A stretch of DNA of 64,000 nt from Dyadobacter sp. CY326 (GTDB lineage Bacteria; Bacteroidota; Bacteroidia; Cytophagales; Spirosomataceae), in NCBI RefSeq assembly GCF_021390515.1, contig NZ_JAJUXI010000009.1, forward strand, positions 62,001 through 126,000. Reading direction: 5' to 3'. How positions within the stretch are numbered: the stretch's first letter is position 1; each line of letters begins with the position of its first letter. The notes under the pieces are model-generated. The model did no database searches and had not been told where the DNA came from. It worked only from the letters and a program-made list of their open reading frames with translations. This document shows positions 27,782-35,999 of the stretch, piece after piece. A program made the translations under genes and the position numbers.

Positions 27782-28909
27782 CTTGCGTTCTCGCTTTTCT
27801 TTTCGCTCTTCGCGCCGCTCTTTACGCTTTTCTTTTCGTTCCTTTCTCACCTCCTTAATGGTGTCTTTGACACTCATCGATGAGTCATATTCAGCTTTGA
27901 AAGCCTCCACATATGCGTTGCGAAGCACATTGATGAGAATGGGCCAAAAATCTGTGGAGATCTCGCCAACCGTTCCTTTCAACGGAATGCGTGTTGCAAC
28001 CTGATCCTTTCTTTTATTTTCCAAAACAAAAGCACCGCCCTCGGCCAGCAGCTCCCGAAAGAATTGGCTCACTTTGCGGTTCTCTTCCTTCATTTTAAAG
28101 ATCTTCATGTCCTTGGTCAACGGCTTCAAATAGCCTTCCAGCTTCCCGTCCACCATCCTCATTTCGCTCACAACATTCAATGTTCCCTTCTCAAAGTCAA
28201 TGTCTCCATATTGGCGGGCGAGACTGTTTAGCTTCACCAGTTGAAGATCTTTCAGACTCATATTGTAATCAAAGTCCGGAATTTGCTTCAACAGCATCAT
28301 GTTGGCCGTGAACAGCATTGTTCCCCCAAAACCAGGCAGATCGCCGGTTGCCTTTACGGGTGAAGGAAAGGTTTTTCCTTGTTCTTCGACATTCCGGATA
28401 TTCGCGATTTCGAGCTGGAAGTTTTTTAACGAAAGATCTGTCTTTGGTTGCGTCACAACACTCGTGAGGTCCACTTTGCCGTCAATGACCTGGAAACGGT
28501 TTATTTCGATGGGAAGGAGGTCCTTGATAACGGTTGTCCAATCCGTTTCGGCACCCGTCTGGCTTGCTTCCTCACTGCTGCTAAATGCGAAGTTGATCTC
28601 CGGATTATAGCATTCCACTTCGCTGACTAGCTTTCCTTTCATCAATGACTCCCATTGCACCGACAAATCCATCTTTGGGATCAGGATAAATGGCTCCTTA
28701 ATTTTGCCATTCACCTTGCGGATGTTCATGCCATCGATCTGATACGCACCGCGGATCAGGTGAATGTCCACGTCGTCAATGTGTCCTGTGTAACCATCCA
28801 TATCGGCCAGCACTTTGTTCACATAACGCACCACAAAATAGGGGAGCAACAGTCGGGCAATGATTAAAATAATGACAATGCCCAGCAGTATTTTTACAGA
28901 TCTTTTCAC
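27758..28909 (-). CDS. DUF748 / AsmA-like membrane-anchored protein with charged tail
   Basis: 383 residues. One N-terminal membrane helix (ILLGIVIILIIARLLLPYFVV, residues about 8-28) is followed by a long beta-rich periplasmic part with the AsmA/DUF748 style of short sheets (DLSVQWESLMKGKLVSEVEC, SLKNFQLEIANI). AsmA-like proteins are bridge-like lipid-transport factors between the two membranes, so a role in envelope lipid homeostasis is possible. The final 30 residues are almost purely Lys, Arg and Glu (RKERKEKRKERREERKEKRE), a striking disordered or single-helix tail. Confidence 0.8.
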   Translation of the reverse strand: MKRSVKILLGIVIILIIARLLLPYFVVRYVNKVLADMDGYTGHIDDVDIHLIRGAYQIDGMNIRKVNGKIKEPFILIPKMDLSVQWESLMKGKLVSEVECYNPEINFAFSSSEEASQTGAETDWTTVIKDLLPIEINRFQVIDGKVDLTSVVTQPKTDLSLKNFQLEIANIRNVEEQGKTFPSPVKATGDLPGFGGTMLFTANMMLLKQIPDFDYNMSLKDLQLVKLNSLARQYGDIDFEKGTLNVVSEMRMVDGKLEGYLKPLTKDMKIFKMKEENRKVSQFFRELLAEGGAFVLENKRKDQVATRIPLKGTVGEISTDFWPILINVLRNAYVEAFKAEYDSSMSVKDTIKEVRKERKEKRKERREERKEKRERKKAERKKD

Positions 28910-29026
28910 GTTTTAATTAAGTATTCGGAAATTAATATTTATTGCAATAAGCTACGGGTCAAAAAATAATGCCAGTGCTTACTTGAATTTGAAAAAAGTA
29001 AATTTTACCTCCTTAATCAAAAAGCT

Positions 29027-29746
29027 ATGTTGTTGGCCGCCATCATTTTATCAGTTGTTTTTACATCGCTTGGTTTTCTGGTCACGCCCGGTAATGCAAA
29101 ATATATCTTGTCGGGCTACAACACCATGTCCGAAGCTGACCGCGCAAAGATGGATATCACTTCCTATATCCGGTTTTTTAGGAAATTCCACATCTTTTTA
29201 GGAGCCACATTACTTGCCGGTTTCTTCATTATGAAGCTGATCAACAACAACTGGGCTGGAGCTTTCATCATTATTTATCCGATTCTTGCTTATGTTTTTC
29301 TTGTCGCAAAAGGCAGCACATTTTATCGCGGAACCACTGGTCAGCGCTCGGCGACCTATGTGATCATGGCAATTTTGATCGTCATCACAGCTGGCGTGAG
29401 CTTGCAGCTTTATTCAAGCTTGCAAAACAGCGAGCTGATATTGACAGCCAACGAACTCGAAATCAAAGGCATATACGGCCTGAAATTGAATAAAACGGAT
29501 ATTTCGAAAGTTGAACTGGTTCCGGCGCTTCCACCCATTTCTTACAAGTCTAACGGGTTTGCGGCCGGTGATTTTGCAAAGGGAGCTTTTGTAACGAAAG
29601 ACGGACGGTCGGTGAAGCTTTTTGTCAATAAAAAAACAAATCCGTTCTTGTTTATCACAACAAAAACGGATCAGATCTATTACAGCTCAGATGCAGTCGC
29701 CTCGCAAGCGCTGTATGACAAGTTGAGAGATTGGAGTGCTAACTAA
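29027..29746 (+). CDS. DUF3784-like membrane protein with PH-like C-terminus
   Basis: 239 residues. Three to four membrane helices (residues 1-20, 50-70, 75-95, 108-128); the loop GYNTMSEADRAKMD after helix 1 is the hallmark of DUF3784/SdpI-type proteins. The C-terminal 100 residues are soluble and beta-rich (ELILTANELEIKGIYGLKLN, PFLFITTKTDQIYYSSD), resembling bacterial PH domains. Function unknown. Its 3' end overlaps the convergent uxaB by 8 bases. Confidence 0.75.
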   Translation: MLLAAIILSVVFTSLGFLVTPGNAKYILSGYNTMSEADRAKMDITSYIRFFRKFHIFLGATLLAGFFIMKLINNNWAGAFIIIYPILAYVFLVAKGSTFYRGTTGQRSATYVIMAILIVITAGVSLQLYSSLQNSELILTANELEIKGIYGLKLNKTDISKVELVPALPPISYKSNGFAAGDFAKGAFVTKDGRSVKLFVNKKTNPFLFITTKTDQIYYSSDAVASQALYDKLRDWSAN

Positions 29747-31268
29747 TGTCAATGTTCGGCGCATCAGCGCCCGGAACAATGCGCAATGTTGTATCCAATG
29801 CATCGCGATCGACCATATGGGATTGCACGGCGTCCAAAAAGCCCGGGAGCAGCGTTAAATCTGTGTCCCAAAGCGTCACGTCAGCAAGAACTTTGGCTGC
29901 CAAATCCAATGGCGACGAAGCCGTTTGCCATATTTCATCAAAGTAAGGCGCTGAGTCGCAGCGGATCGGGTAGGATTGTCCATCACGGTCGCCAAAATAA
30001 CTGCCGTCGTTGTGCACAACGGGTTTCATGAATTTTAAAAATGCAGCAAAGCCTTTTGCGAACAGTTCCGGTGCTTGTTCCGAACTTTTATAATGGTTAA
30101 GCAGCGTAGGAATGTTGCGCAGCTTCATTTTGGCCGTGTATTGGACGGTTATATAAATCAATTGATGCCGGATAAAGGGATTACGGAAACGGTCCAAAAC
30201 CTGATTGCCAAATTCCTGAGCCCGCGCCAAATCGACTGGATAGGGAATTGCCGGGGCGAGTTCTTCCAGCATAACATCGGCGATGAATGCAGCCGTTTCG
30301 GGATTTTGCATGCTTTCGCTTACCGTGTCCAGACCGTGCAGGAAGCAAAGTCCGCATGCGAGTGTGTGCGTGCCGTTGAGCAGCCGCAATTTTAATTCTC
30401 TGTAAAGGTCTATGTCGGGCTCAATAACCACGCCCTGGTCGGCCTGGGCAAAGGTTAGCACAGAGCGAACATACTCGCTTCCTTCAATGGCCCAAAGTCT
30501 GTAAACTTCTGAAACAATCAGCAAATCATCGCGATAACCCTGTTTTTCAGAAATCAGTGACACTGTTTCAGCATCAGGCTTGCCAGGCACAATGCGGTCC
30601 ACGAGCGAGCTGCAAAAATGGTTGTGTTTTTCAAGCCATTGGACAAACTTTTCGTCCAGATTATGCCTTTTTGCATGTTCAAAAACAATGTCGCGCAGTT
30701 TCTGACCGCTGTTTACGATAAGTTCAGTAGGAATAATGACCATTCCTGAATCGGCACTTCCGCCGAATGCATTGAAACGCTCGTATAAATAAGCCGTTAG
30801 TTTTCCTGGATAGGAAGCGGGCGGGCTGGCAAAAATGTCGTCTTCTGTGAGTTGTATGCCCACTTCCGTTGTGTTGGAAATGACAATCTTCAATTCAGGA
30901 TTATGGGCGCATTGTAGAATTTCAGCCCAATTGACATTCGCCGAAATGGTCCGGCTGATTGCAGTGTTAATTACCAGCTCATCGACATGATTTCCGTTTT
31001 CAATGCCGCGAATGCTGTGTGAAAAAACATTCTTTTGTGACTCAAAAGCGTCTGTTCCGCCGCTGTTTGTGGATTTAACCACTACAATCCGTCCATTGAA
31101 AATCCCTTGCTGATTGGCTTTATTCACAAAGTAATCCGGCAAACCCCGCAACAGCACACCAGTGCCGAACTGAATGATCTTCTCAGGCAGCGCAAGCAGA
31201 TTTGTATGGTTTGGCAGAAGATCGGGACGTTGATCCAATAGTTCGGGGGAAAGCTGTGATAAGGACAT
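29739..31268 (-). CDS. uxaB: Tagaturonate reductase (altronate oxidoreductase)
   Basis: About 509 residues from the ATG at 31268; an ATG 12 codons earlier (31304) is possible. Polyol/mannitol dehydrogenase superfamily: nucleotide-binding start LPEKIIQFGTGVLLRGLPDYFV, catalytic region VDRIVPGKP, then a helical C-terminal domain (LLNGTHTLACGLCFLHGLDT). The IIQFGxGxxLR opening separates UxaB from the mannonate enzyme UxuB. It reduces tagaturonate to altronate with NADH in galacturonate breakdown. It lies apart from the uronate operon on the opposite strand, and uxaA is not in the window. Confidence 0.88.
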   Translation of the reverse strand: MSLSQLSPELLDQRPDLLPNHTNLLALPEKIIQFGTGVLLRGLPDYFVNKANQQGIFNGRIVVVKSTNSGGTDAFESQKNVFSHSIRGIENGNHVDELVINTAISRTISANVNWAEILQCAHNPELKIVISNTTEVGIQLTEDDIFASPPASYPGKLTAYLYERFNAFGGSADSGMVIIPTELIVNSGQKLRDIVFEHAKRHNLDEKFVQWLEKHNHFCSSLVDRIVPGKPDAETVSLISEKQGYRDDLLIVSEVYRLWAIEGSEYVRSVLTFAQADQGVVIEPDIDLYRELKLRLLNGTHTLACGLCFLHGLDTVSESMQNPETAAFIADVMLEELAPAIPYPVDLARAQEFGNQVLDRFRNPFIRHQLIYITVQYTAKMKLRNIPTLLNHYKSSEQAPELFAKGFAAFLKFMKPVVHNDGSYFGDRDGQSYPIRCDSAPYFDEIWQTASSPLDLAAKVLADVTLWDTDLTLLPGFLDAVQSHMVDRDALDTTLRIVPGADAPNIDIS

Positions 31269-31326
31269 CTTATGAATGGAAAGTTGTTGATATGTGGACG
31301 TCATTTTGAATTACAAACCCTTATGC

Positions 31327-31353
31327 AAAAAAGGCACCCGAGGGCGCCTTTTT
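31327..31353 (-). terminator. Intrinsic terminator of lon
   Basis: On the minus strand a stem AAAAAGGC-GCCC / GGGT-GCCTTTTT, with one mismatch and a tight loop, ends in a run of six T. It sits 34 bases after the lon stop and before uxaB, so it separates the two genes. Confidence 0.75.
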
Positions 31354-31386
31354 GAACTTCAAATGTATATTTTTTTTAATACGGTC

Positions 31387-33903
31387 CTAAGCATCCAAAG
31401 TCACGTATCCGCTTTCTTCTTTTTCTTTTTTCTCGTCAGGGAAAATGAATTTGGTCGCATTTTTCACTTTTTCAGGAAGCAATGCATATTCTAGAACTTC
31501 ATCGATCTGATCCACATAATGGAACGACAGATCCTTAATGTAATTGGCAGGCACTTCTTCTACATCCTTGCGGTTTTTCACACAAAGGATGATTTCCTTT
31601 ACACCCGCGCGACGCGCCGCCAGAATCTTTTCCTTCACTCCGCCCACAGGCAAAACTTTACCCCTTAATGTGATCTCGCCTGTCATTGCGATGAATGGTT
31701 TCACCCGGCGCTGCGTGAAAATCGAGGCCATAGAAGTGACCATCGTCACCCCCGCAGAAGGTCCGTCCTTAGGCACAGCGCCAGCAGGCACGTGCACGTG
31801 AAGATCATAATGATTGAAAATCCGGTAATCAATGCCTAATCGGTCGGCATTCGCTTTGAGATATGACAATGCGGCAACGGCAGATTCTTTCATGACATCA
31901 CCCAGCTGGCCGGATAATGTAAGGTTTCCTTTTCCGCGGCTCAGACTGGTTTCAATGAACAAAATTTCGCCACCAACAGAAGTCCACGCCAAGCCGGTTA
32001 CAACGCCAGCAAAATCATTGTCCTGATAAAGATCTTTGTCAAAAATCTCTGCGCCAAGATATTTTTCAATTTGTTCCGGCTTGATGGTTTTCGGATATTC
32101 CTGCTCCATCGCAACGGATTTCGCGATTTTGCGGACAACCGAGCCGATTTTTTGTTCCAGATTCCGAACGCCGGATTCTCTCGTATAACCTTCAATGATC
32201 TTAGTCAGCGCCGAATCATCAATTTTAATGTCAGTTGATTTCAGCCCGTGATCTTTGCGTTGTTTCGGAACCAGATAACGTTTTGCGATCTGCAATTTCT
32301 CTTCGATCGTGTAACCAGTCATTTCAATGATCTCCATCCGATCGCGCAATGCAGGGTGAATGGTGTCCAGTGCATTGGCTGTTGCCACAAACAAAACCTT
32401 GGAAAGATCGTATTCAACTTCCAGGTAATTATCTGTAAATGAGGAATTTTGCTCAGGATCAAGCACTTCGAGCAATGCCGAAGAAGGATCGCCGCGATAA
32501 TCGGAACTTACTTTGTCAATCTCGTCCAGAATAAAGACAGGATTTGCATAACCCGCTTTTTTAATGTTCTGGATGATTTTTCCCGGCATTGCGCCAATGT
32601 ATGTTTTTCTATGACCGCGAATTTCCGCCTCATCGTGCACGCCTCCAAGCGCCATTCTAATGTATTCGCGGTTCAATGCTTTTGCAATGGATCTTCCCAA
32701 TGATGTCTTTCCGACCCCGGGAGGCCCATAAAGACAAAGAATCGGTGCTTTCAAGTTGCCTTTCAGCTTTAAAACGGCCAGATATTCAATGATCCGTTCT
32801 TTCACTTTTTCCAAACCAAAATGGTCCGCATCAAGCACTTTCTGCGCACGGACAAGATCAAAATTGTCTTTTGTATATTGTCCCCAAGGCAAATCGACGA
32901 GCATTTCCAGATAATTCATGGTCACCGGATATTCGGGCGCCATTGGGTTAATGCGTTGTAATTTTGTCAATTCTTTTTCAAAGTGGCCACGCACCGTATC
33001 CGACCATTTTTTCTGACTTGCTTTCAAGCGGATTTCATCCAGATCACGTTCCGGACTGTCCATTCCCAGCTCGTCGTGCAGGACTTTTATTTGTTGTCTC
33101 AGAAAATAATCGCGCTGTTGCTGGTCAATGTCAGAGCTTGCTTTGGTCTGAATTTCCCTTTTCAATTCCAGCATTTCAATTTCCCGCATCATGTATTGAA
33201 GCAGCAATGTGGCTTGCTTGTGGCCATTCCGCTCTTCCAGCAGCTTTTGCTTATCGGCAACTTCTACATTAATGTTCGAAGAAAGGAAATGGATGAGGAA
33301 AATCGGGCTTTCAATATTATCCAGTGCAATCCGCGCTTCCTGAGGAATCTCCGGATTCAGACGCATGATCTTATGTGCACCGTCACGCAATGACTGCAAA
33401 AGTGCCTTCGATTCTTTCTTGGTCGGGCCAACAAATGAGTCGTCAATTGCTTTTACCTGGGCAGTCAGATATGGTTCTTCGTGTAAAATGGTTTTGATCT
33501 CGAAACGCTGTCTCCCCTGCACAATTATGGTCACATTGCCATCTGGTAAGGTGATCATTTTCAGGATTTGAGCAACTGTTCCAACATTGAAAAGGTCCTC
33601 AGCAGTAGGGTCTTCCTTATTCGGAATGGCCTGTGTTACTGCGCCGAGTATGCGTTGATTGATGTCAGAATTCCTGTATATTTTTTTTACTAAACGAATC
33701 GCTTTTTGGCGCACTACGGTAACGGGAATGACCATTCCGGGGAAAAGCACTGTTTGCCTAATTGGCAGTATCGCAAGTTCTTCAGGGAGTTCAAAAGGCT
33801 CGTCGGAGCCGTCAGGGCCACCAAGTGGGACAATTTCAAGGCTATCCATATCTGAATCAGACATGAGAAGCCGACTATATAAGTCAGAAGGTTCAAATTT
33901 CAT
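31387..33903 (-). CDS. lon: ATP-dependent protease La
   Basis: 838 residues, complete Lon. Domains in order: N-terminal substrate-binding domain (about 40-250, LAILPIRQTVLFPGMVIPV), helical bundle, AAA+ module with Walker A GPPGVGKTS near residue 393 and Walker B PVFILDEIDKV, then the proteolytic domain with catalytic Ser716 in KDGPSAGVTM and the lysine of LPVGGVKEKILAA near 759. It degrades misfolded and regulatory proteins in the cytosol. A 15-base palindrome lies 8 bases before the start codon and may be a control site. Confidence 0.97.
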   Translation of the reverse strand: MKFEPSDLYSRLLMSDSDMDSLEIVPLGGPDGSDEPFELPEELAILPIRQTVLFPGMVIPVTVVRQKAIRLVKKIYRNSDINQRILGAVTQAIPNKEDPTAEDLFNVGTVAQILKMITLPDGNVTIIVQGRQRFEIKTILHEEPYLTAQVKAIDDSFVGPTKKESKALLQSLRDGAHKIMRLNPEIPQEARIALDNIESPIFLIHFLSSNINVEVADKQKLLEERNGHKQATLLLQYMMREIEMLELKREIQTKASSDIDQQQRDYFLRQQIKVLHDELGMDSPERDLDEIRLKASQKKWSDTVRGHFEKELTKLQRINPMAPEYPVTMNYLEMLVDLPWGQYTKDNFDLVRAQKVLDADHFGLEKVKERIIEYLAVLKLKGNLKAPILCLYGPPGVGKTSLGRSIAKALNREYIRMALGGVHDEAEIRGHRKTYIGAMPGKIIQNIKKAGYANPVFILDEIDKVSSDYRGDPSSALLEVLDPEQNSSFTDNYLEVEYDLSKVLFVATANALDTIHPALRDRMEIIEMTGYTIEEKLQIAKRYLVPKQRKDHGLKSTDIKIDDSALTKIIEGYTRESGVRNLEQKIGSVVRKIAKSVAMEQEYPKTIKPEQIEKYLGAEIFDKDLYQDNDFAGVVTGLAWTSVGGEILFIETSLSRGKGNLTLSGQLGDVMKESAVAALSYLKANADRLGIDYRIFNHYDLHVHVPAGAVPKDGPSAGVTMVTSMASIFTQRRVKPFIAMTGEITLRGKVLPVGGVKEKILAARRAGVKEIILCVKNRKDVEEVPANYIKDLSFHYVDQIDEVLEYALLPEKVKNATKFIFPDEKKEKEESGYVTLDA

Positions 33904-33910
33904 AGGCGTT

Positions 33911-33925
33911 CTGTCAAATTGACAG
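33911..33925. promoter_or_regulatory. 15-base palindrome in the lon leader
   Basis: CTGTCAA-A-TTGACAG: perfect 7-base arms around one base, ending 8 bases before the lon ATG. It could be an operator or a 5'-leader hairpin that would hinder ribosome binding. No known regulator can be assigned. Confidence 0.4.
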
Positions 33926-34034
33926 ATAATCTTTTCCCAATATATAAATAATGACTTTCAAAAGAAAGGGAACATTAATCAAAATAGCCATGCCAACAAC
34001 GGTTCTGTCAGGCTTTTTGATAACCGCTTTTCGG

Positions 34035-34592
34035 TTAAAGAATATGTACAGTTTGTCCCTTTTTAAACAGGAATGTGCGTTTTTCGGACGCGTTTTTGAT
34101 GTTCGTCATATTAACCTGATCATCAAAAACTTCCATAAGTGTGCTGTTTTGTAATTTATACCCATTCAGCGGGCCCTGAAATGGAATTTCAAGATAAACC
34201 CAGGTTGCATCCTCCTCTTGCTCTTTCCCCACATACTTGATCGCGACCGGCTTTTTCTGACTGTCCATCAACACAAACGATTTGAGAACATATCGCTCGA
34301 CCAATGGATCATTTTTGTCGTCGTTTTTTATCACAACGCGCTGTTTGTCATTTCCTTGTGTTAATCCTTTTTCCAAATCATCGGTGAACATGCGAATGCT
34401 TACCTCGAATGTCCTGATAGCAGGATTATATTGCATCTGCGTAACGCTCACATGGTAATCGTGAACGGAAGACGACAAGGTCAACAAGCAAAAAAGAAGG
34501 AAAGGAAAGAGCGCCAGGCCCTTTCTGCTTTCCTTCTTTTTACTCAAAAATATTTTAAAAAACAGCTTTCCAAACATCATTAAATATCGCAA
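34035..34592 (-). CDS. DUF6702-family protein
   Basis: 185 residues from the first ATG; starts at 34580 or 34577 are equally possible. A hydrophobic segment (LALFPFLLFCLLTLSSS, residues 26-42) is probably a signal peptide or membrane anchor. The mature part starts HDYHVSVTQMQYNPAIRTFEVSIRMFTDDLE, the conserved opening of DUF6702 (key pattern HxxxVSxTxxxYNP). These proteins are small beta-sandwich envelope proteins of Bacteroidota with no known role, usually near peptidase or rseP genes. It overlaps the 3' end of rseP by 38 bases, so the two are translationally linked. Confidence 0.82.
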   Translation of the reverse strand: MRYLMMFGKLFFKIFLSKKKESRKGLALFPFLLFCLLTLSSSVHDYHVSVTQMQYNPAIRTFEVSIRMFTDDLEKGLTQGNDKQRVVIKNDDKNDPLVERYVLKSFVLMDSQKKPVAIKYVGKEQEEDATWVYLEIPFQGPLNGYKLQNSTLMEVFDDQVNMTNIKNASEKRTFLFKKGQTVHIL

Positions 34593-35871
34593 AAGCCATC
34601 AGGCCAAGTAAAAGCACCATGCCGACTTTCTGAGCATTTTCAAGGAACTTATCGGAAGGCTTGCGGCCTGAAATGATCTCATAAGAAAGAATCACCGCGT
34701 GGCCACCGTCCAATGCCGGAATGGGCAATGCATTCATGAATGCCAGCACCATGGAAAGCAGGCCTGTCAAATACCAGAAACGGCTCCAATCCCAAACGCC
34801 GCCGAACATACGGGCAATGCCAATTGGTCCGCTAAGTGCCTTGGAAGCAGAAACTTCGCCTCTGAATATTTTACCAAAACCTTTGATATTATTGTAAACA
34901 ACATTAAACGCATCGCCTGTCCCAACCGCAACGGCTTGTGGCAATGTATATTCAATGGCCGTGTAATTCAGCAGACTTTCTGGATAAAAACCCAATGTTC
35001 CGTCTTCATCCACGGTTGCGTCGAGCGTTTTGTTCTCTGCTCCGCGCTGCACTACAATCGCCGCTTTCTTGCCTTTTAAACTTTGCAGCTGAGCCTGCAA
35101 TTCGTGGAAAAACTGAACTGGCTGACCATTGATCGAAACAACCTTGTCGCCGGTTTGCAAACCTGCTTTCTGAGCGGGCGATGCTGCAACAACTTCTCCG
35201 ATCTTGAATGGCTCCAATGGACGAATAAAGCTTCTTTTCTCCTCAGGATCAGACAATTTCTCAATAAAATTATTTGGAATATCGATCTCAACTTCCTTAC
35301 CTGCGCGGTTAACCGTGTAAGAGCTGTTGCTTCCCAACAAAACCTCCGAGCTTCCCAACTCGTCAAAATTGGTGAAAGGCTTGCCATTGACCCTTACAAT
35401 TTTATCGCCCGTTTGCAGACCGATTTCCTTGGCAAGATCTCCCGCTACGATTCCGTATTTGTTAACTTCCGTGCTGGAAAGATATTTGTCTCCCTGATTA
35501 TAAGCAATTACGATAAAAATGAAAATGCCGACAATCACATTGACGATAATTCCTCCTAACATTACCACTAAACGTTGCCACGCTGGTTTTGAACGAAATT
35601 CGTAAGGTTGAGGCTCCTTATTCATTGCCTCCGTATCCATAGACTCGTCAATCATGCCCGATATTTTGACGAAACCGCCCAGCGGGATGGCGCCAATGCC
35701 GTATTCCGTTTCTCCTTTTTGAAAGCTGAATATCTTCGGAGGAAAACCAATGAAGTATTTTTCAACTCGCATCCCAAACATTTTCGCAGCAAACATATGC
35801 CCCCATTCGTGCAAACCTACCAAGATTGATAAGCCCAGAATGAGCTGTCCTGCCATTATTAATACTTCCAT
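34555..35871 (-). CDS. rseP: Site-2 intramembrane metalloprotease RseP
   Basis: 438 residues. The first membrane helix carries the zinc site HEWGH (His21, Glu22, His25), and the conserved LDGGH aspartate motif lies near residue 385 in NALPIPALDGGHAVIL. Two PDZ domains occupy the middle (VRVNGKPFTNFDELG and VSINGQPVQFFHELQ). RseP cuts membrane-embedded anti-sigma factors after a first cut on the periplasmic side, so it is a plausible partner for membrane-anchored anti-sigma proteins such as the one at 41572-42990. Its usual neighbour dxr is absent here. Confidence 0.95.
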   Translation of the reverse strand: MEVLIMAGQLILGLSILVGLHEWGHMFAAKMFGMRVEKYFIGFPPKIFSFQKGETEYGIGAIPLGGFVKISGMIDESMDTEAMNKEPQPYEFRSKPAWQRLVVMLGGIIVNVIVGIFIFIVIAYNQGDKYLSSTEVNKYGIVAGDLAKEIGLQTGDKIVRVNGKPFTNFDELGSSEVLLGSNSSYTVNRAGKEVEIDIPNNFIEKLSDPEEKRSFIRPLEPFKIGEVVAASPAQKAGLQTGDKVVSINGQPVQFFHELQAQLQSLKGKKAAIVVQRGAENKTLDATVDEDGTLGFYPESLLNYTAIEYTLPQAVAVGTGDAFNVVYNNIKGFGKIFRGEVSASKALSGPIGIARMFGGVWDWSRFWYLTGLLSMVLAFMNALPIPALDGGHAVILSYEIISGRKPSDKFLENAQKVGMVLLLGLMAFAIFNDVWKAVF

Positions 35872-35999
35872 TCAGGTTTCAGTGATCGTTATTTGTTATT
35901 AATTAAAGAACTAAATCTAATTATTAAAATCCTTAATCCACTATCAGAATTAAGAAACGTAATTGTGCCCTGTAAAGTTACGCAAAACCCGGCAGAACA

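Noticed and set aside
29739-31268. Assignment of this reductase as UxuB (mannonate oxidoreductase)
   Set aside because: The opening PEKIIQFGTGVLLRGL matches UxaB; UxuB begins with a different IVHLGxGAFHRAH pattern.
34021-34037. Six-base stem TAACCG/CGGTTA at the end of the DUF6702 gene as a terminator
   Set aside because: The stem is short and has no adequate T-run, so it was left out of the feature list.
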